Source: Dipteris shenzhenensis (taxonomy: Eukaryota; Polypodiophyta; Polypodiopsida; Gleicheniales). Taken from it: 64,000 bases of DNA. Of this stretch, positions 35,650 to 45,242 are shown in pieces. How positions within the stretch are numbered: position 1 is the stretch's first letter; each line of letters begins with the position of its first letter. Below the pieces are notes generated by a model. It saw only the letters and a list, made by a program, of their open reading frames with translations, was not told where the DNA came from and made no database searches. The translations under genes and the position numbers were made by a program. The stretch lies in NCBI GenBank assembly GCA_047967505.1, contig CM106541.1; one strand, given 5' to 3'.

Positions 35650-37235
35650 TGAATGAGGACCTCTTGCATAGGAGAAGTGCTCACCTCTCATCCCTATATG
35701 GTCTTCTGCCTTGCCATGCTGTAACCTTCGCATAGCCCGCTCTACCATCCCAGCGGTAAAAAGAAGTGAATAGGGTGAGGCTGTGGTGGATGAGGCAAAG
35801 GTGGCTGATCTGAAATCTTATATAGTGACTCTACATATTCTATGCCATATGTGAGAATTGGATAGAGGCGTGGGGGGTGGCACTTTCAGATTCTCCTCCA
35901 AACCTCTGTTGAGTCATTGCTAAAAAATAGTTGGTACATGTCCCAATAGTTTGCCATCTCATATGTGTGTCTCTTGCATTGAGTAAGAGATTGATGTAGC
36001 CTCTTTGCCATACAGTTCGAGATCTCACATTTGTCTATCTTTCACTTGAGACAGGCTTGAGTGGATCAGCACTCATCATAATACCAACTGGTTTGGGGAA
36101 TCTTTCCAGCTTTGGACTTGTGGTAGATTGAAAGGTATGTGGGAAGTTGGAGAGGATGGATGTGGGTAGGAATTCCTTGAGCTGAGTAGTGAGAGTATCT
36201 AGAGGTGTCTGCTGATCCATCTGTAGCAGGTGTAGATATACAACATTACTATGTATATAGCCACTCTCATGCGTAAAGTGTATAATGGGATCTATGTAGT
36301 ATTAGTAGTAGACGTAGGGGTGGGGGTGGGTGGATGTCCTACCATAGATAGTAATAGGAGGTATGGTTTGCCCATGAAGGTAGGGACGGTGAAGGAGGGT
36401 ATGATCTCCATAGTCTCAATAGATCAGAGGACGTAATCCATAGTGCTACCTCTGCCTCCATGGGGGAAGCAAGTAAGCACTCCTGAATCCGGCCATCTCT
36501 CCAACCCATTATAAATAATGAGTTGGGGGCACGCTCCAAACTCCAATATTTGTCTACCGTATTCTTTAGTCCCATGATCAGCAAAGAACTTGTGTATCCC
36601 GAAGTCCTCTTCATCTCTTCTTTGACCTCTTGTTTGGCTTTAGAAGCCACCTCTTGCTTCACAACATCCGCCCATCCCTTCTTGAGCTCCTCCATGATTT
36701 CGTTGATGTTAGCCGGTGGGATCTCCCCTTCTTCCCTCACGTTGATGCCCTTCATCTTGTCCTTGAGTTGTTTGCATGGTGTCCTTTTGTTCCTCCAATT
36801 TGGAAATCCGTGCTATGTAGCTGTTCTCTTGCCAAACAATTCTGTCCCGGATAAGCTTCAACCCATCTTTGGAAAGGTCTCCAAGGACACTTCTCTCCTT
36901 CGGTTGGGCAATGTGCTTCTCCAGTTTTTCAATGATGGCATTGAGCTTGCCATGTAATCCCTCCCATCTTGAGACCATGTGGGTGTTGTCTTGGATGCCA
37001 TGCTGTTAGTTTGTACAAGTTTTTGTCCCATTTTGTGTACGAGGAGGAGGAGGTGATGGGAGCAGGCAAAGGGGCGATGGCAAATACGGATGAACTTTAG
37101 GTATGGATGGATGGCCGTATGGACAATAACAACATACAGACGGGAAGTACGGATGGCATACGGACGGCAAGTATGCAGTAGGGGAGGAAGCAACAGGGGG
37201 GCCTCGGAGGGAGTAGTGGGGAGGGAGGAACAAAG

Positions 37236-37236
<1 letters not shown>
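35650..37236 (-). pseudogene. LINE copy A (ORF1, deleted endonuclease, RT start)
   Basis: Read on the minus strand: a coiled-coil ORF1 start (36978-36709: LHGKLNAIIEKLEKHIAQ, LSKDGLKLIRDRIVWQ), continuing after a shift as KMKGINVREEGEIPPANINE and VKQEVASKAKQEVKEE; then a jump into an endonuclease piece (LIIYNGLERWPDSGVLTCFP, frame-shifted, near 36500); then the start of RT (FTAGMVERAMRRLQHGKAED, near 35730). It is internally deleted and broken. It lies immediately downstream of the tail of LINE copy B, in the same orientation. Confidence 0.7.

Positions 37237-37301
<65 letters not shown>
37237..37301. repeat. (AT)n-(GA)n microsatellite, 3' tail of LINE copy B
   Basis: (AT)9 at 37237-37254 then (GA)n to 37301. 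On the LINE's strand this is a (TC)n tail directly after GTTAATACATC. The neighbouring sequence GGGCTCGTGGGCCTATGAGA is shared with the tail at 53984-54030. Confidence 0.8.
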
Positions 37302-37302
<1 letters not shown>

Positions 37303-37910
37303 TATTAACATCTTCAGGAGGGCTCGTGGGCCTATGAGACAAAGTACAATCACCAAGAGTAAACCATACAAGCCACTGTGGGCTACTAGCTGGGGGCTCG
37401 CTAAGGCCCTTTTTGCATAGTAGTAAGTACTAAGCTAAAAACAAAGTAGTACTCAAACTGAAAATCAAAACACATAACCTGGTGCCACGGTGGCTCTCCT
37501 ATGAGCTGCAAAAATATCTCATAGCTGTGTCTGTCGAGTCGTCTCTCTCGGTGGTGGGGACCGTGGTCTCCATGATCTCTGTATTCGGTAGGCAATGTCG
37601 ATAGGACCCTCTGGTCGGGTGATCTCCCCCGAATATGGCTATGATGGGTTGGACCTCCATCGTGCCCTAGTTTGCCGTCTCTGCACCTCTGGCTGTGTCT
37701 CTCCACGTTGCTGTCTCATCCCATTGGCCCACTCAATCCTCATGTCATCTATCTTCTCCTCCTCAACTTCAGTATGTCCAGCGGTAGACTTAAAAGTGTA
37801 AAAATTTGTAACATGTCGTTGGGCTCGATCTAGTTTAGTCACAGGTGCCAATGCCTCCTCTTGCTTTCTAATGCGGCATAGCAAGGTCTCTCTATGTCAT
37901 CGCATCTCCA

Positions 37911-38607
37911 TCAAATAGAGACAAACGCAAGCTTGGTTCTGGAAAAATGAATCAGCTGAGAGGGAGGTCCGAACCCATGTCCCTCTTGAAATAAGCAATG
38001 GTATCGTCCTCGGATCTCATAGTATACGGGGTAAGTACACAAAAACTGCTCCTTTCTCTCCACCTCCTCCAAGGTGCATAGTCCACAGATCCGTTGCTCT
38101 TTGGGTGTACCTGTGGCTCTCCCTGTCTCAATCCTCAACTGATGGGACGAGACCCGCATTTGTCCTATGGCAATCCTCAAAGCATGCGAGACTCGTCTAT
38201 CCTCCAAGTACTAGGGTTTGATAATCACCCCATCCACTGATATTCAGAGGAAATGATCACGGTAGAGTTGGAGCTTGGTGGGAAACTCTTGCCCCCCCCC
38301 CCCCCTCTCCCTCTCCCTCTCCCGTGACGTGTGGAGCTGAAGTAGGTCCAATGATATGGTTGATCTCATCCCGTGGAATTAGGTGTTCAAGGGCATCTAA
38401 GTTGTACTTAAATGGGGGGAGGCGGTCCATCTGGATGCCCTTGCTGCGAAACCATTTGGATATGCATGCGTACCAAGCCATGCTAATTCCCCTCTCAGTT
38501 AGGCATATAGACAACTCTAGTGCCAATCTCGGTAGTCTCCCTCTAGGCAAGGTCTAAACCCTGTGGAGATAGTTGACCGTTTGGAAGATGGCATTAACTT
38601 GGAGCGA
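37911..38607 (-). pseudogene. LINE copy B ORF2 C-terminal part with zinc finger
   Basis: GISMAWYACISKWF and LPPFKYNLDALEH (38550-38380) continue into RIETGRATGTPKEQR, ICGLCTLEEVERKEQFLCTY and YYEIRGRYHCLF. The Cys pair and following His/Cys positions match the C-terminal CCHC-type finger of L1-clade ORF2 proteins; one Cys has become Tyr. A C16 run near 38290 interrupts the frame. Confidence 0.7.
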
Positions 38608-38612
38608 TGTCA

Positions 38613-38873
38613 TGTTGGAAATAAGTGCACACTAGGTGTACTATTTCTCTAATCTACATTTTTGTCTAGTCTTAGTCTTGAGTCTTGAGTGTGTGCCATG
38701 TGGACCTCCACATTTATCCCATAAGCACTCTTGCTCATGGTCTTGTACTTGGCCCTATATATTCAGGGGTCACATCTATGGAAATATCTCACATCTTTCA
38801 GTGTTTGCTTCATCTCTCATGCAGTCTTCCCTGATGTTCTAACTTAGGATGATACCATGCTAGATTTCTAACA
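38613..38873 (+). repeat. 5' LTR of the non-autonomous element
   Basis: TG...CA ends, with a CCTATATATTC TATA box near 38752. Ends exactly at the primer-binding site. Confidence 0.95.
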
Positions 38874-38886
38874 TGGTATCAGAGCC

Positions 38887-39620
38887 ATGAAGATCCCTCT
38901 CCTCTCCTCTCCTCTCACTCTGCTGGAACCCTACCTTCGTCTACGCATCTTCTTTCAGCCTCTGGCGGCACCTCTACCTCTGCCCACCATCTCTGTCTGC
39001 ATCGCCCTCTTCTACGCTCCTGCTGGCCGTCTCTTCTCCGATGTCTGCCCCGCCATTGTTGCTGCACGCACCTCTTCTGCTACTGCCCGCCATTAGTTTG
39101 GCTCTGCCTCGACATTTGCTCCTACTGCTGGCCGCCGCCTACCTCTTCAGCTGCATGCACTTCTGCCCTGCCATTCTGCCCGGCATCTGCTCCATTTTCT
39201 GCGCCATCCAGGCTGCCTCATCTATGACAGCCCCGCCATATCTGGCCGCTTCTGCCTGCCCTGTCTCTTCCCCTCTTGCTGCTGCGGAGGATCTCTACGG
39301 TGCTGTTCGAGTCTACCTCTTCAAATGCTGTGCGCCACCTCTTCAACAGGCCGCAACTTCTTCTGCATTCTGCCCGTCTACCTCTTCAGTTGCTGCACCT
39401 TCAGTTGTTGCACTTCTCCAGCAGCTGCCCACGAAGATCTACCCCAAAATTCTGCATCTCTGCTCTCTTTGTCTCCCTCTGGGTATCGTGGCTTTTGTAC
39501 TTCATCTCTTTCTATCTGTAGCAATCTCGATTTGCAGCTGTCTCTCTCTCGGGTTACCCCTGAAAAGGTGGAAGACCTGAGGCAAAAACAAAATGGATTA
39601 TCTTCTTATGCTGCAATATT
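38887..39620 (+). other. Interior of the non-autonomous element, CT-rich part
   Basis: A frame of 179 codons (39041-39580) is rich in Leu, Ala, Ser and Cys because the DNA is pyrimidine-rich. It has no gag, protease or RT motif, and I regard it as non-coding. CTCTTCTGC-type phrases recur. Confidence 0.5.
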
Positions 39621-39849
39621 TCAGTTCTATTCTTAATTGTTCTCTCTCTTGTACGGGATTAGACACACTGCCAAGTATGGTAAGACCTTCCCATCTCTCA
39701 TATCTGTCTATGCTTTCATGCTATCTACCACCAATGATCACCGATGATGTAGATCATGGGGTAATGTCATGTCTATTTGTCTACATGGACTCATCTTTGT
39801 ACCTACCCAAGAGGCACCCCTGCATTACTCACTCTAACAGGAGGATTGC

Positions 39850-40092
39850 CCTTAAGGGCAAGAGTCTTAGCTTCTGGTTCTCCCGCGGCTCGGTAATATC
39901 TAGCTAGATCCCTGGAATGGGATCTCAATTCGGCGCCTTTTGATTCGAAAAGAGTTGCTCCTCGGAGAGCACGGTACAATGAAAGTTGTAGGCCGTGTTC
40001 GGGGGGGAGTCATTGTCTATCGCCGGCCTCCCCCAATCAGGTAGGCCTGAGAGACAATAGCTTACCCCGTGGCAGATGTCAGCGGTTCGAGT
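39850..40092 (+). other. Plastid trnA-UGC group II intron 3' end plus start of exon 2, captured in the LTR element
   Basis: CTGGTTCTCC, then GGAATGGGATCTCAATTCGG, CACCTTTTGA-like text, AGAGTTGCTC, GGAGAGCACGGTACAATGAA, AGTTGTAGGCCGTGTTCGGG and GGGGAGTCATTGTCTATCG follow the order I know from the last part of the plastid trnA-UGC intron (its domain V region is the GAGCACGGTAC...GTTCGGGG hairpin). The end, GCAGATGTCAGCGGTTCGAGT, matches exon 2 (T-arm) of that tRNA. It stops before the tRNA 3' end. A short phrase AGGATTGCCCTT occurs at both edges (39843 and 40094). Confidence 0.85.
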
Positions 40093-40129
40093 TAGGATTG
40101 CCCTTGAGGAGGGATTATTAGTCAAGGTC

Positions 40130-40557
40130 CATCTCTCTGTCTATCTACAATCAGTCAGTCTCTCAGTCTTGTGTCTATCAGTGTGATCTACAGTCATATG
40201 TCTTTGACACTCTGTCTATCAGTCTATATGCCTATCTTTTGTGGATTAGCTACCCACATTCTCTTGGCATTTTCTGTCTATGTCCCCATTTATCTTCTAT
40301 TTGTCAGACTCTCTCATGTCTATCTGAGAGTCTCTCTCTCTGTGGGACCACTCTACTGGCTGATTGTCTCTCTCTTTGTCTGTCTATGATCCACTTTTGT
40401 ACCTACCCTTGTGGACCCATATGAGGATATCACTTGAGGAGGGGTATCTTAGGATCTTGTCTGTCATGTCTTCTGTCTTGTCTCTCAGTCTATCGGTCTT
40501 TATGTCAGTCTTCTAGTCTTGTCTTTTGTCTTCCTCCTAGTGTCCACTTAAGGAGGG
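40130..40557 (+). other. Interior of the non-autonomous element, GTCTATC-rich part and purine tract
   Basis: Low-complexity GTCTATCAG and TCTGTCTATG repeats. A phrase CACTTGAGGAGGG-like is present three times (40104, 40432, 40546), and the last one is the purine tract next to the 3' LTR. Confidence 0.6.
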
Positions 40558-40819
40558 TGTTGGAAATAAGTGCACACTAGGTGTACTATTTCTCTAATCT
40601 ACATTTTTGTCTAGTCTTAGTCTTGAGTCTTGAGTGTGTGCCATGTGGCACCTCCACATTTATCCCATAAGCACTCTTGCTCATGGTCTTGTACTTGGCC
40701 CTATATATTCAGGGGTCACATCTATGGAAAGATCTCACATCTTTCAGTGTTTGCTTCATCTCTCATGCAGTCTTCCCTGATGTTCTAACTTAGGATGATA
40801 CCATGCTAGATTTCTAACA
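40558..40819 (+). repeat. 3' LTR of the non-autonomous element
   Basis: 262 bp, matching 38613-38873 except for one extra base (TGTGGCACC versus TGTGGACC) and one T-to-G change. Followed by the TGTCA duplication. Confidence 0.95.
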
Positions 40820-40824
40820 TGTCA

Positions 40825-42070
40825 TGTATGATTTGGTGGGGGACAGAGGTTTTGCTCCGAATCATCTTGGAGCCCATCATCACCTGCAACCTCTCGAAAC
40901 GCTGCCACTCAGTCTCACTGATAGATCACCCCCCCCAGAAGGGGTGCTGCGTACATGGCCGTTGGTCTCACCAGTGTGTCAAATAGCCATCCCTTCGTCG
41001 GGGGGTCTTGAAAATGTGCTTGGAAGCATAGTCTCTCTAGTTGAGCTAGAGCTTCTTGCCCTCGCGTAAGGCGTACTTTGGCTGCATGGGTCATTCGTGA
41101 AGATTGGTCTTGCAAAGACTGCCCCTAGGGAAGTGTACGACTGTACAGGTAAGTGAAGCTCTGTCGGTGAAGAACTACACTTGAGGTGTTGAAGATCATA
41201 ACCTTCGTCTTCCCAAGGTTAACTATCTCTCTCTGCAAAACACTTCTAAGGCCCTGGGTGCCGTTGTCGGCCTGCTGTTGAGGAGGATAGGAGGACTATG
41301 TCATCTGCATACAATAGTATCTATATCATCAGATCAGCCAACAACGACCCCTCACCCCCCAGATGGTCAATGAGGGTCGTGAACTCATCAATGTGTAGCC
41401 TGAATAATGTTGGTGAGAGAGGCCATCCTTGCTTCACCCCTATCGTGCTCTCAATCCGATCTGATAGGCCTCTAGGAGCACAGACTCTCTGACGGACTCA
41501 TATAAGCTCATCACTCCCTAGATCATATCTGTTGGGATCTGCATTTCCCGAAGTCGTCTAATCATGCGAAACCGTGGGATTGTATCAAAGGCCTTCTGAA
41601 AGTTCACAAAACATGCATAGACTTTCTAGGATCTCGACTTCGCCTCCTCGATGACTGCCCACAAGGTGAAGATGTGATCAAGGGTGGAATGTTGCCTCTG
41701 AAAGCCAGACTGTCCCAATGCTCTCTACCCATGTGTCTCCGTGTAGGGGCGGATCTCTCTCTCTCTCTCTCTCACCAACCCATATATCTTGGCTAGTGTA
41801 TGATCAATCATGAGGTTACAGTAATTCCCAGTGTCCATGGGGTCTCCTGCTTTATGTATTGGAGCAATAGTGGTGGTACTCCAAGCGAGGGGAAAACGGT
41901 TGCGCACAACATTATTGAACATCTGTGCTAGGATCGGGGCCAAGACCTCCTGTCCATGTGCGAAATGCTCAATGCGTAACCCTTTGTGGCCTTGGGCTCT
42001 CAGATTGTGAAGTCGACGTAAAGCAGCTCGCACATTCTGTGCTGTGAACACAACCAACATGTGGTGCGTC
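40825..42070 (-). pseudogene. LINE copy B reverse transcriptase
   Basis: The minus strand reads VRAALRRLHNLRAQGHKGL, IAPIHKAGDPMDTGNY, LAKIYGLVRE, the KVYACFVNFQKAFD block (frame-shifted), GVKQGWPLSPTLF, and catalytic YADD at 41300-41311 (ILLYADDIVLL), then the thumb GQEALAQLERLCFQ and PLLGGVIYQ. This is a non-LTR RT with the motif order of LINE ORF2. A (TC)10 run at 41753-41773 adds Arg-Glu repeats inside the protein. Several frame changes are present. Confidence 0.82.
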
Positions 42071-42689
42071 TGGGGAGGGAAGACATGTCCTGTGGTATCT
42101 GAGACGGGACATCATAGAGGGATGTCGCATAAGTGTGCCAAACATCAGGATTCGTGATGGGGATAGGTGGCTTCCCCTTTGACGAGTCCCCAAGCAAAGG
42201 TGGAGTCAGCTCCTCGAAAAGATCAAATCACCTCATCCATCCTATGTGATAGAAAAGCCTGCCTCTTACGCTGTGTCAAGCGTCGATAGATCTACTGTGC
42301 TTGTGGTTTCGTGAGGTGTCCCAAAAGCCTACTCTTGTGTGAGGTGAAATCCCATCTCTCATGCATTTATCATCAAACCATGGATTTTGGGGCATCTTCC
42401 GAGATGGAGGGGGGGGCTGTAGAGCGAGTTGTGGGAAAGGACCTGGTGGCGGCATCTTGGACCACTGAGACCGAAGTGTTGGAGGCATGTGAAAGATCTT
42501 TGTCATCTTCCAAGTGGGTTGGTAGCTCGCGTGACAAGTGGTCCATATGTACATCTAGAGCATGGTCAAACTGTATGTGGGTATGGGTGGGTGCCGGCTG
42601 GTCCCGCCCTACTGCTGGTGTGGTGGTCAATATACTAAATGCCAAGTAGGAATGGTCCGCACCAAGTGGGGAAGAAGGGATCGTGAGGT

Positions 42690-43451
42690 CATGTACCTAT
42701 GACACAAAGGCTAGGGAGGCTATCAGATAGTCCACTGTGCTCATTCCCCCTCCATGTGGAAAGCAAGTGAGCCCTCCAGATGGCCATTTGAGAAGGCCAT
42801 TATATATTATCAGGTCATGCACTGCTCCCATATCTAGTAGGTGTTGGCCATATCCTGTAACCTGTGCATCCTCTGAGTGTCTCACTAAACCGAGCTCTGT
42901 TGGGTCCATCTCAGGCACTCTAATGGGGTCATCTCCGAGTTGACTTGTCTGCCCCCTGTTCTTGTATTGAAGTCACCTAAAAGGAGGATCTCCCCTTGAC
43001 TAAAGAACTCCGTAATGTCATCATATATCGTCTCATATGGGCTGTGCCCCTCTGTGGTGACCTCATGGGCATATAATGATGTATCTGGAGGAAAGTAGCA
43101 TATGGTAATGAAAATGGTACTTGCATCTTGTTGCTGCAACCAAATCCACATGTGTCGTGCATGTTCCTCTTGACACATCACAGATATGAGGGGCCGTAAA
43201 TGTGATTTGAAGAGGACAGCTACACCTCCAAAGCCTCGGACTCTAGCGTCTCTCCTTAATTTCTTCCTGTAAGCTGATTCCCATGTGTACCATGTTACTA
43301 CAGGCAGCCCTCTCTCTGGGCTCTCGTGTGTCTCCGTATAGAAAATGATGTTTCTATCAGTGTATGTCTCTGAAAAACCTCCCGGATCTGACCAAAGAGT
43401 GCTATTACAGTTCCATACAGCTATCTTTACTCTGCCCTGTGGCACAATCAT
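42690..43451 (-). pseudogene. LINE copy B endonuclease
   Basis: The frame 43451-42885 starts MIVPQGRVKIAVWNCNSTLW (the WN motif of apurinic-type endonucleases). It continues YTETHESPERGLP (catalytic Glu), GFGGVAVLFKSHLRP, ICYFPPDTS and LLLGDFNTRTGG (catalytic Asp and Asn). The last part (HDLIIYNGLLKWPSGG, GGGMSTVDYLIASL) is in a second frame at 42880-42697. It nicks the target DNA for target-primed reverse transcription. Confidence 0.82.
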
Positions 43452-43466
43452 ATCAGACCGACACCA

Positions 43467-43750
43467 TCATATGTCTCCTGCATCCCTATCTTCCCTTTCC
43501 TCCCTTGCTGGTCTATCCCTTATAATGACTTTGCCATCTCTGTAAACAGCCCATTTCCCATCCTGCCTTGCTGCCATAACTCGAACCATACCTTCTTTGC
43601 GATGTTCTTGCTGTAGCAGCGTGAGATCATCATCTAGGTATGTCTCTGTCCCCTTCAGTGCTGCTCTCATACTCATAAAAGTATATCTATCTGCTGCTGT
43701 CCTGAATCTCGCTATAATAGGTCTAGACGGTGCATCATCCTTGCCTATTC
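43467..43750 (-). pseudogene. LINE copy B ORF1 C-terminal domain, L1/Transposase_22-like
   Basis: SRPIIARFRTAADRYTFMSM, RAALKGTETYLDDDLTLLQQ, HRKEGMVRVMAARQDGKWAV and YRDGKVIIRD follow the pattern of the C-terminal domain of L1-type ORF1 RNA chaperones (RPIIARF..., LKGT...L.DDLT..., ...GKW...GK.II). Most seed-plant LINEs instead have a zinc-knuckle ORF1. It ends at a stop 25 bases before the ORF2 start. The N-terminal coiled-coil is missing here but present in LINE copy A. Confidence 0.72.
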
Positions 43751-43767
43751 TCCATGCCCCTTAGGGG

Positions 43768-43795
<28 letters not shown>
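43768..43795. repeat. (GA)n microsatellite, 3' tail of LINE copy C
   Basis: Followed at 43796 by ATTATTGGAGGCTTCAGAAG and GGGTCTATGAGAC, which is related to the sequence beside the other LINE tails. LINE copy B starts on its other side. Confidence 0.78.
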
Positions 43796-43799
<4 letters not shown>

Positions 43800-44353
43800 T
43801 GGAGGCTTCAGAAGACCGATGGGTCTATGAGACTGTGAGAAGCTTGATACAACAAGCTGAAAGGGTGGAGCTACTAAAAATGAGCATCATCGCCCATAAT
43901 AAATGCCAATTACTACACAGTCATAATATCATCAGTGCTACATAGTCATAACATCATCATCATCATCATATCAAATCAGATCCGATGTCAAGTATGGACC
44001 GATACAACAAATACTGGAGGCCGAAGAGTGGAGGTCATGATGGACCGGTTGTGGGTGGGGCTATGCTGGTTTGAGGTCAGCATGTCGGTCATGACCCAAT
44101 CATGAATAGAGGGGATGTCCCCAAGCATGATCAATTCATCTACGAGTGTTGTGTCGCTGGCTCTGGATCTGTACCTTGCCGATTATCTGTGATGTGGTGA
44201 TTTGTGTGATCTGGCTGAAGAACTCTGTAGTCATACTCATGATTATAGAGTCCATCGATGTGTCTCCCTGTCTCTACGATCTGAGTAAGCACTCTCTATG
44301 CCTAACTGCCTCATGGATGAAGGTGGCCAGATATCTCTACTGTGGGTGTGGGG
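43796..44353 (-). other. LINE copy C, 3' untranslated and end of ORF2
   Basis: On the minus strand, RYLATFIHEAVRHRECLLRS (44330-44260) resembles the last part of LINE ORF2. It is followed by 3' non-coding sequence down to the (TC)n tail. Confidence 0.5.
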
Positions 44354-45010
44354 TGTTAGATATACTCAATGCCCCACCCTCCTGGTAACCACCAGTGGTC
44401 CAAGGTGCTCAAGTTGTAAGGCCCCCCATATGAGGAGAAGCCATGTGTGAGCCCGGGACACTAGATGGATCCTAACTTGCATGTCAGATGAGGTCTATCA
44501 ATGATACCGTTGATGGTAGAAAGGTGATTGTGTAAGAGCCCCTTATTCTTGCTAGGGCTTGGGAAAATATTCCCTGAATATTCCATGGATGACTGGTCGG
44601 TTCCACCGACTAGGTTGATCTGACAACTGCCCTCATAGCTATAAAGAGGTGACCTCCCCAGTCCATTGTACCAGATCAGATCTTCCAACAGAGATATTCC
44701 AGCTAGTAGCTCTTCACCTAGTATCTATCTAGATCGCCATATAAGCTCCACTATGGGAGCGCACGGGTGGACGGAGCCATCATCTGTACACATCAGTATT
44801 GAAGGAAAATTTTTTTCATCTCGAGTTTGTTGTGTACTCTCTATTCTTTTTTCAGTTTTTGTTCCGCTGCGCCGTGTAATTTAACATGGTATCAGAGCCC
44901 AGGTGCTCTAAGGATCAAAGAATAGAAGAGAGGCGAGGGCTTCAACAACATACGAAGTGATGGCAACAAGAAGCGTCATCGGCTCGAGTTCAACAGCTGC
45001 AACTGCACCA
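44354..45010 (+). mobile_element. Copia-type 5' LTR with leader, truncated
   Basis: A likely LTR, 44354-44885, starts TGTTAGATAT and ends TAATTTAACA, with a TATAAAG box near 44640. It is followed directly by a primer-binding site TGGTATCAGAGCCC (44886-44899). About 70 bp later comes a short gag-like start, MATRSVIGSSSTAATAPASA, that ends when the sequence runs back into LINE DNA at about 45018. The rest of the element is gone. No second LTR or target duplication is seen. Confidence 0.7.
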
Positions 45011-45017
45011 GCTTCGG

Positions 45018-45237
45018 CATTTGAAGATGAAGTGCTCCTCTCACTCGATCTCCTGTAGTTCACACAAGGCACATCTCCCTAGGTACTCCCTTAGCTCCCC
45101 CACTCTTGATGTGGAGTCAATATGATGAAACTCGAAACAAGCCAATAGCGATCCTCAATGAATGGGGGAGACATCTAGTTATACTCTGGAGGATCAATAA
45201 AGCCCTCATCGGAGATGTGCAAGCAATGATCCCTGTA
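45018..45237 (-). pseudogene. LINE copy C, ORF2 zinc-finger region
   Basis: The minus strand reads GRCALCELQEIE, stop, EEHFIFKCR: the same CXXC...HXXXXC finger as in LINE copy B. It is the continuation of the LINE fragment at 53054-53620, on the other side of the Gypsy insertion. Confidence 0.7.
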
Positions 45238-45242
45238 GAAGG

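Larger units (their letters stand above)
38613..40819 (+). mobile_element. Non-autonomous LTR retrotransposon (2.2 kb, LARD/TRIM-like) inserted in LINE copy B
   Basis: LTRs at 38613-38873 (261 bp) and 40558-40819 (262 bp) begin TGTTGGAAAT and end TTTCTAACA. They differ by one substitution and one single-base indel. The target duplication is TGTCA (38608-38612 and 40820-40824). A primer-binding site TGGTATCAGAGCC (38874-38886) and a purine tract AAGGAGGG (40550-40557) are in place. The 1.68-kb interior encodes no gag or pol and carries plastid DNA. Near-identical LTRs mean recent movement, so an autonomous relative must have supplied the proteins. Confidence 0.95.
37302..43767 (-). mobile_element. 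LINE copy B (near full length, split by an LTR element)
   Basis: Minus-strand order: ORF1 C-terminal region (43740-43467), apurinic-type endonuclease (43451-42690), RT (42060 to about 40900), then, after the 38613-40819 insertion, the rest of ORF2 with a CCHC zinc finger (38140-38060), and a (TC)n tail at 37255-37301. It has multiple frame changes and stops, so the copy is inactive. The 5' end lies directly against the (GA)n tail of another LINE at 43768. Confidence 0.82.

Noticed and set aside
38887-39580. Long Leu/Ala/Ser/Cys-rich open frames in the non-autonomous LTR element
   Set aside because: They come from pyrimidine-rich DNA, exist in several frames at once, and show no domain.
39850-40092. 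Functional tRNA-Ala gene
   Set aside because: Only the intron end and the start of exon 2 are present, and the tRNA 5' half and acceptor end are missing.
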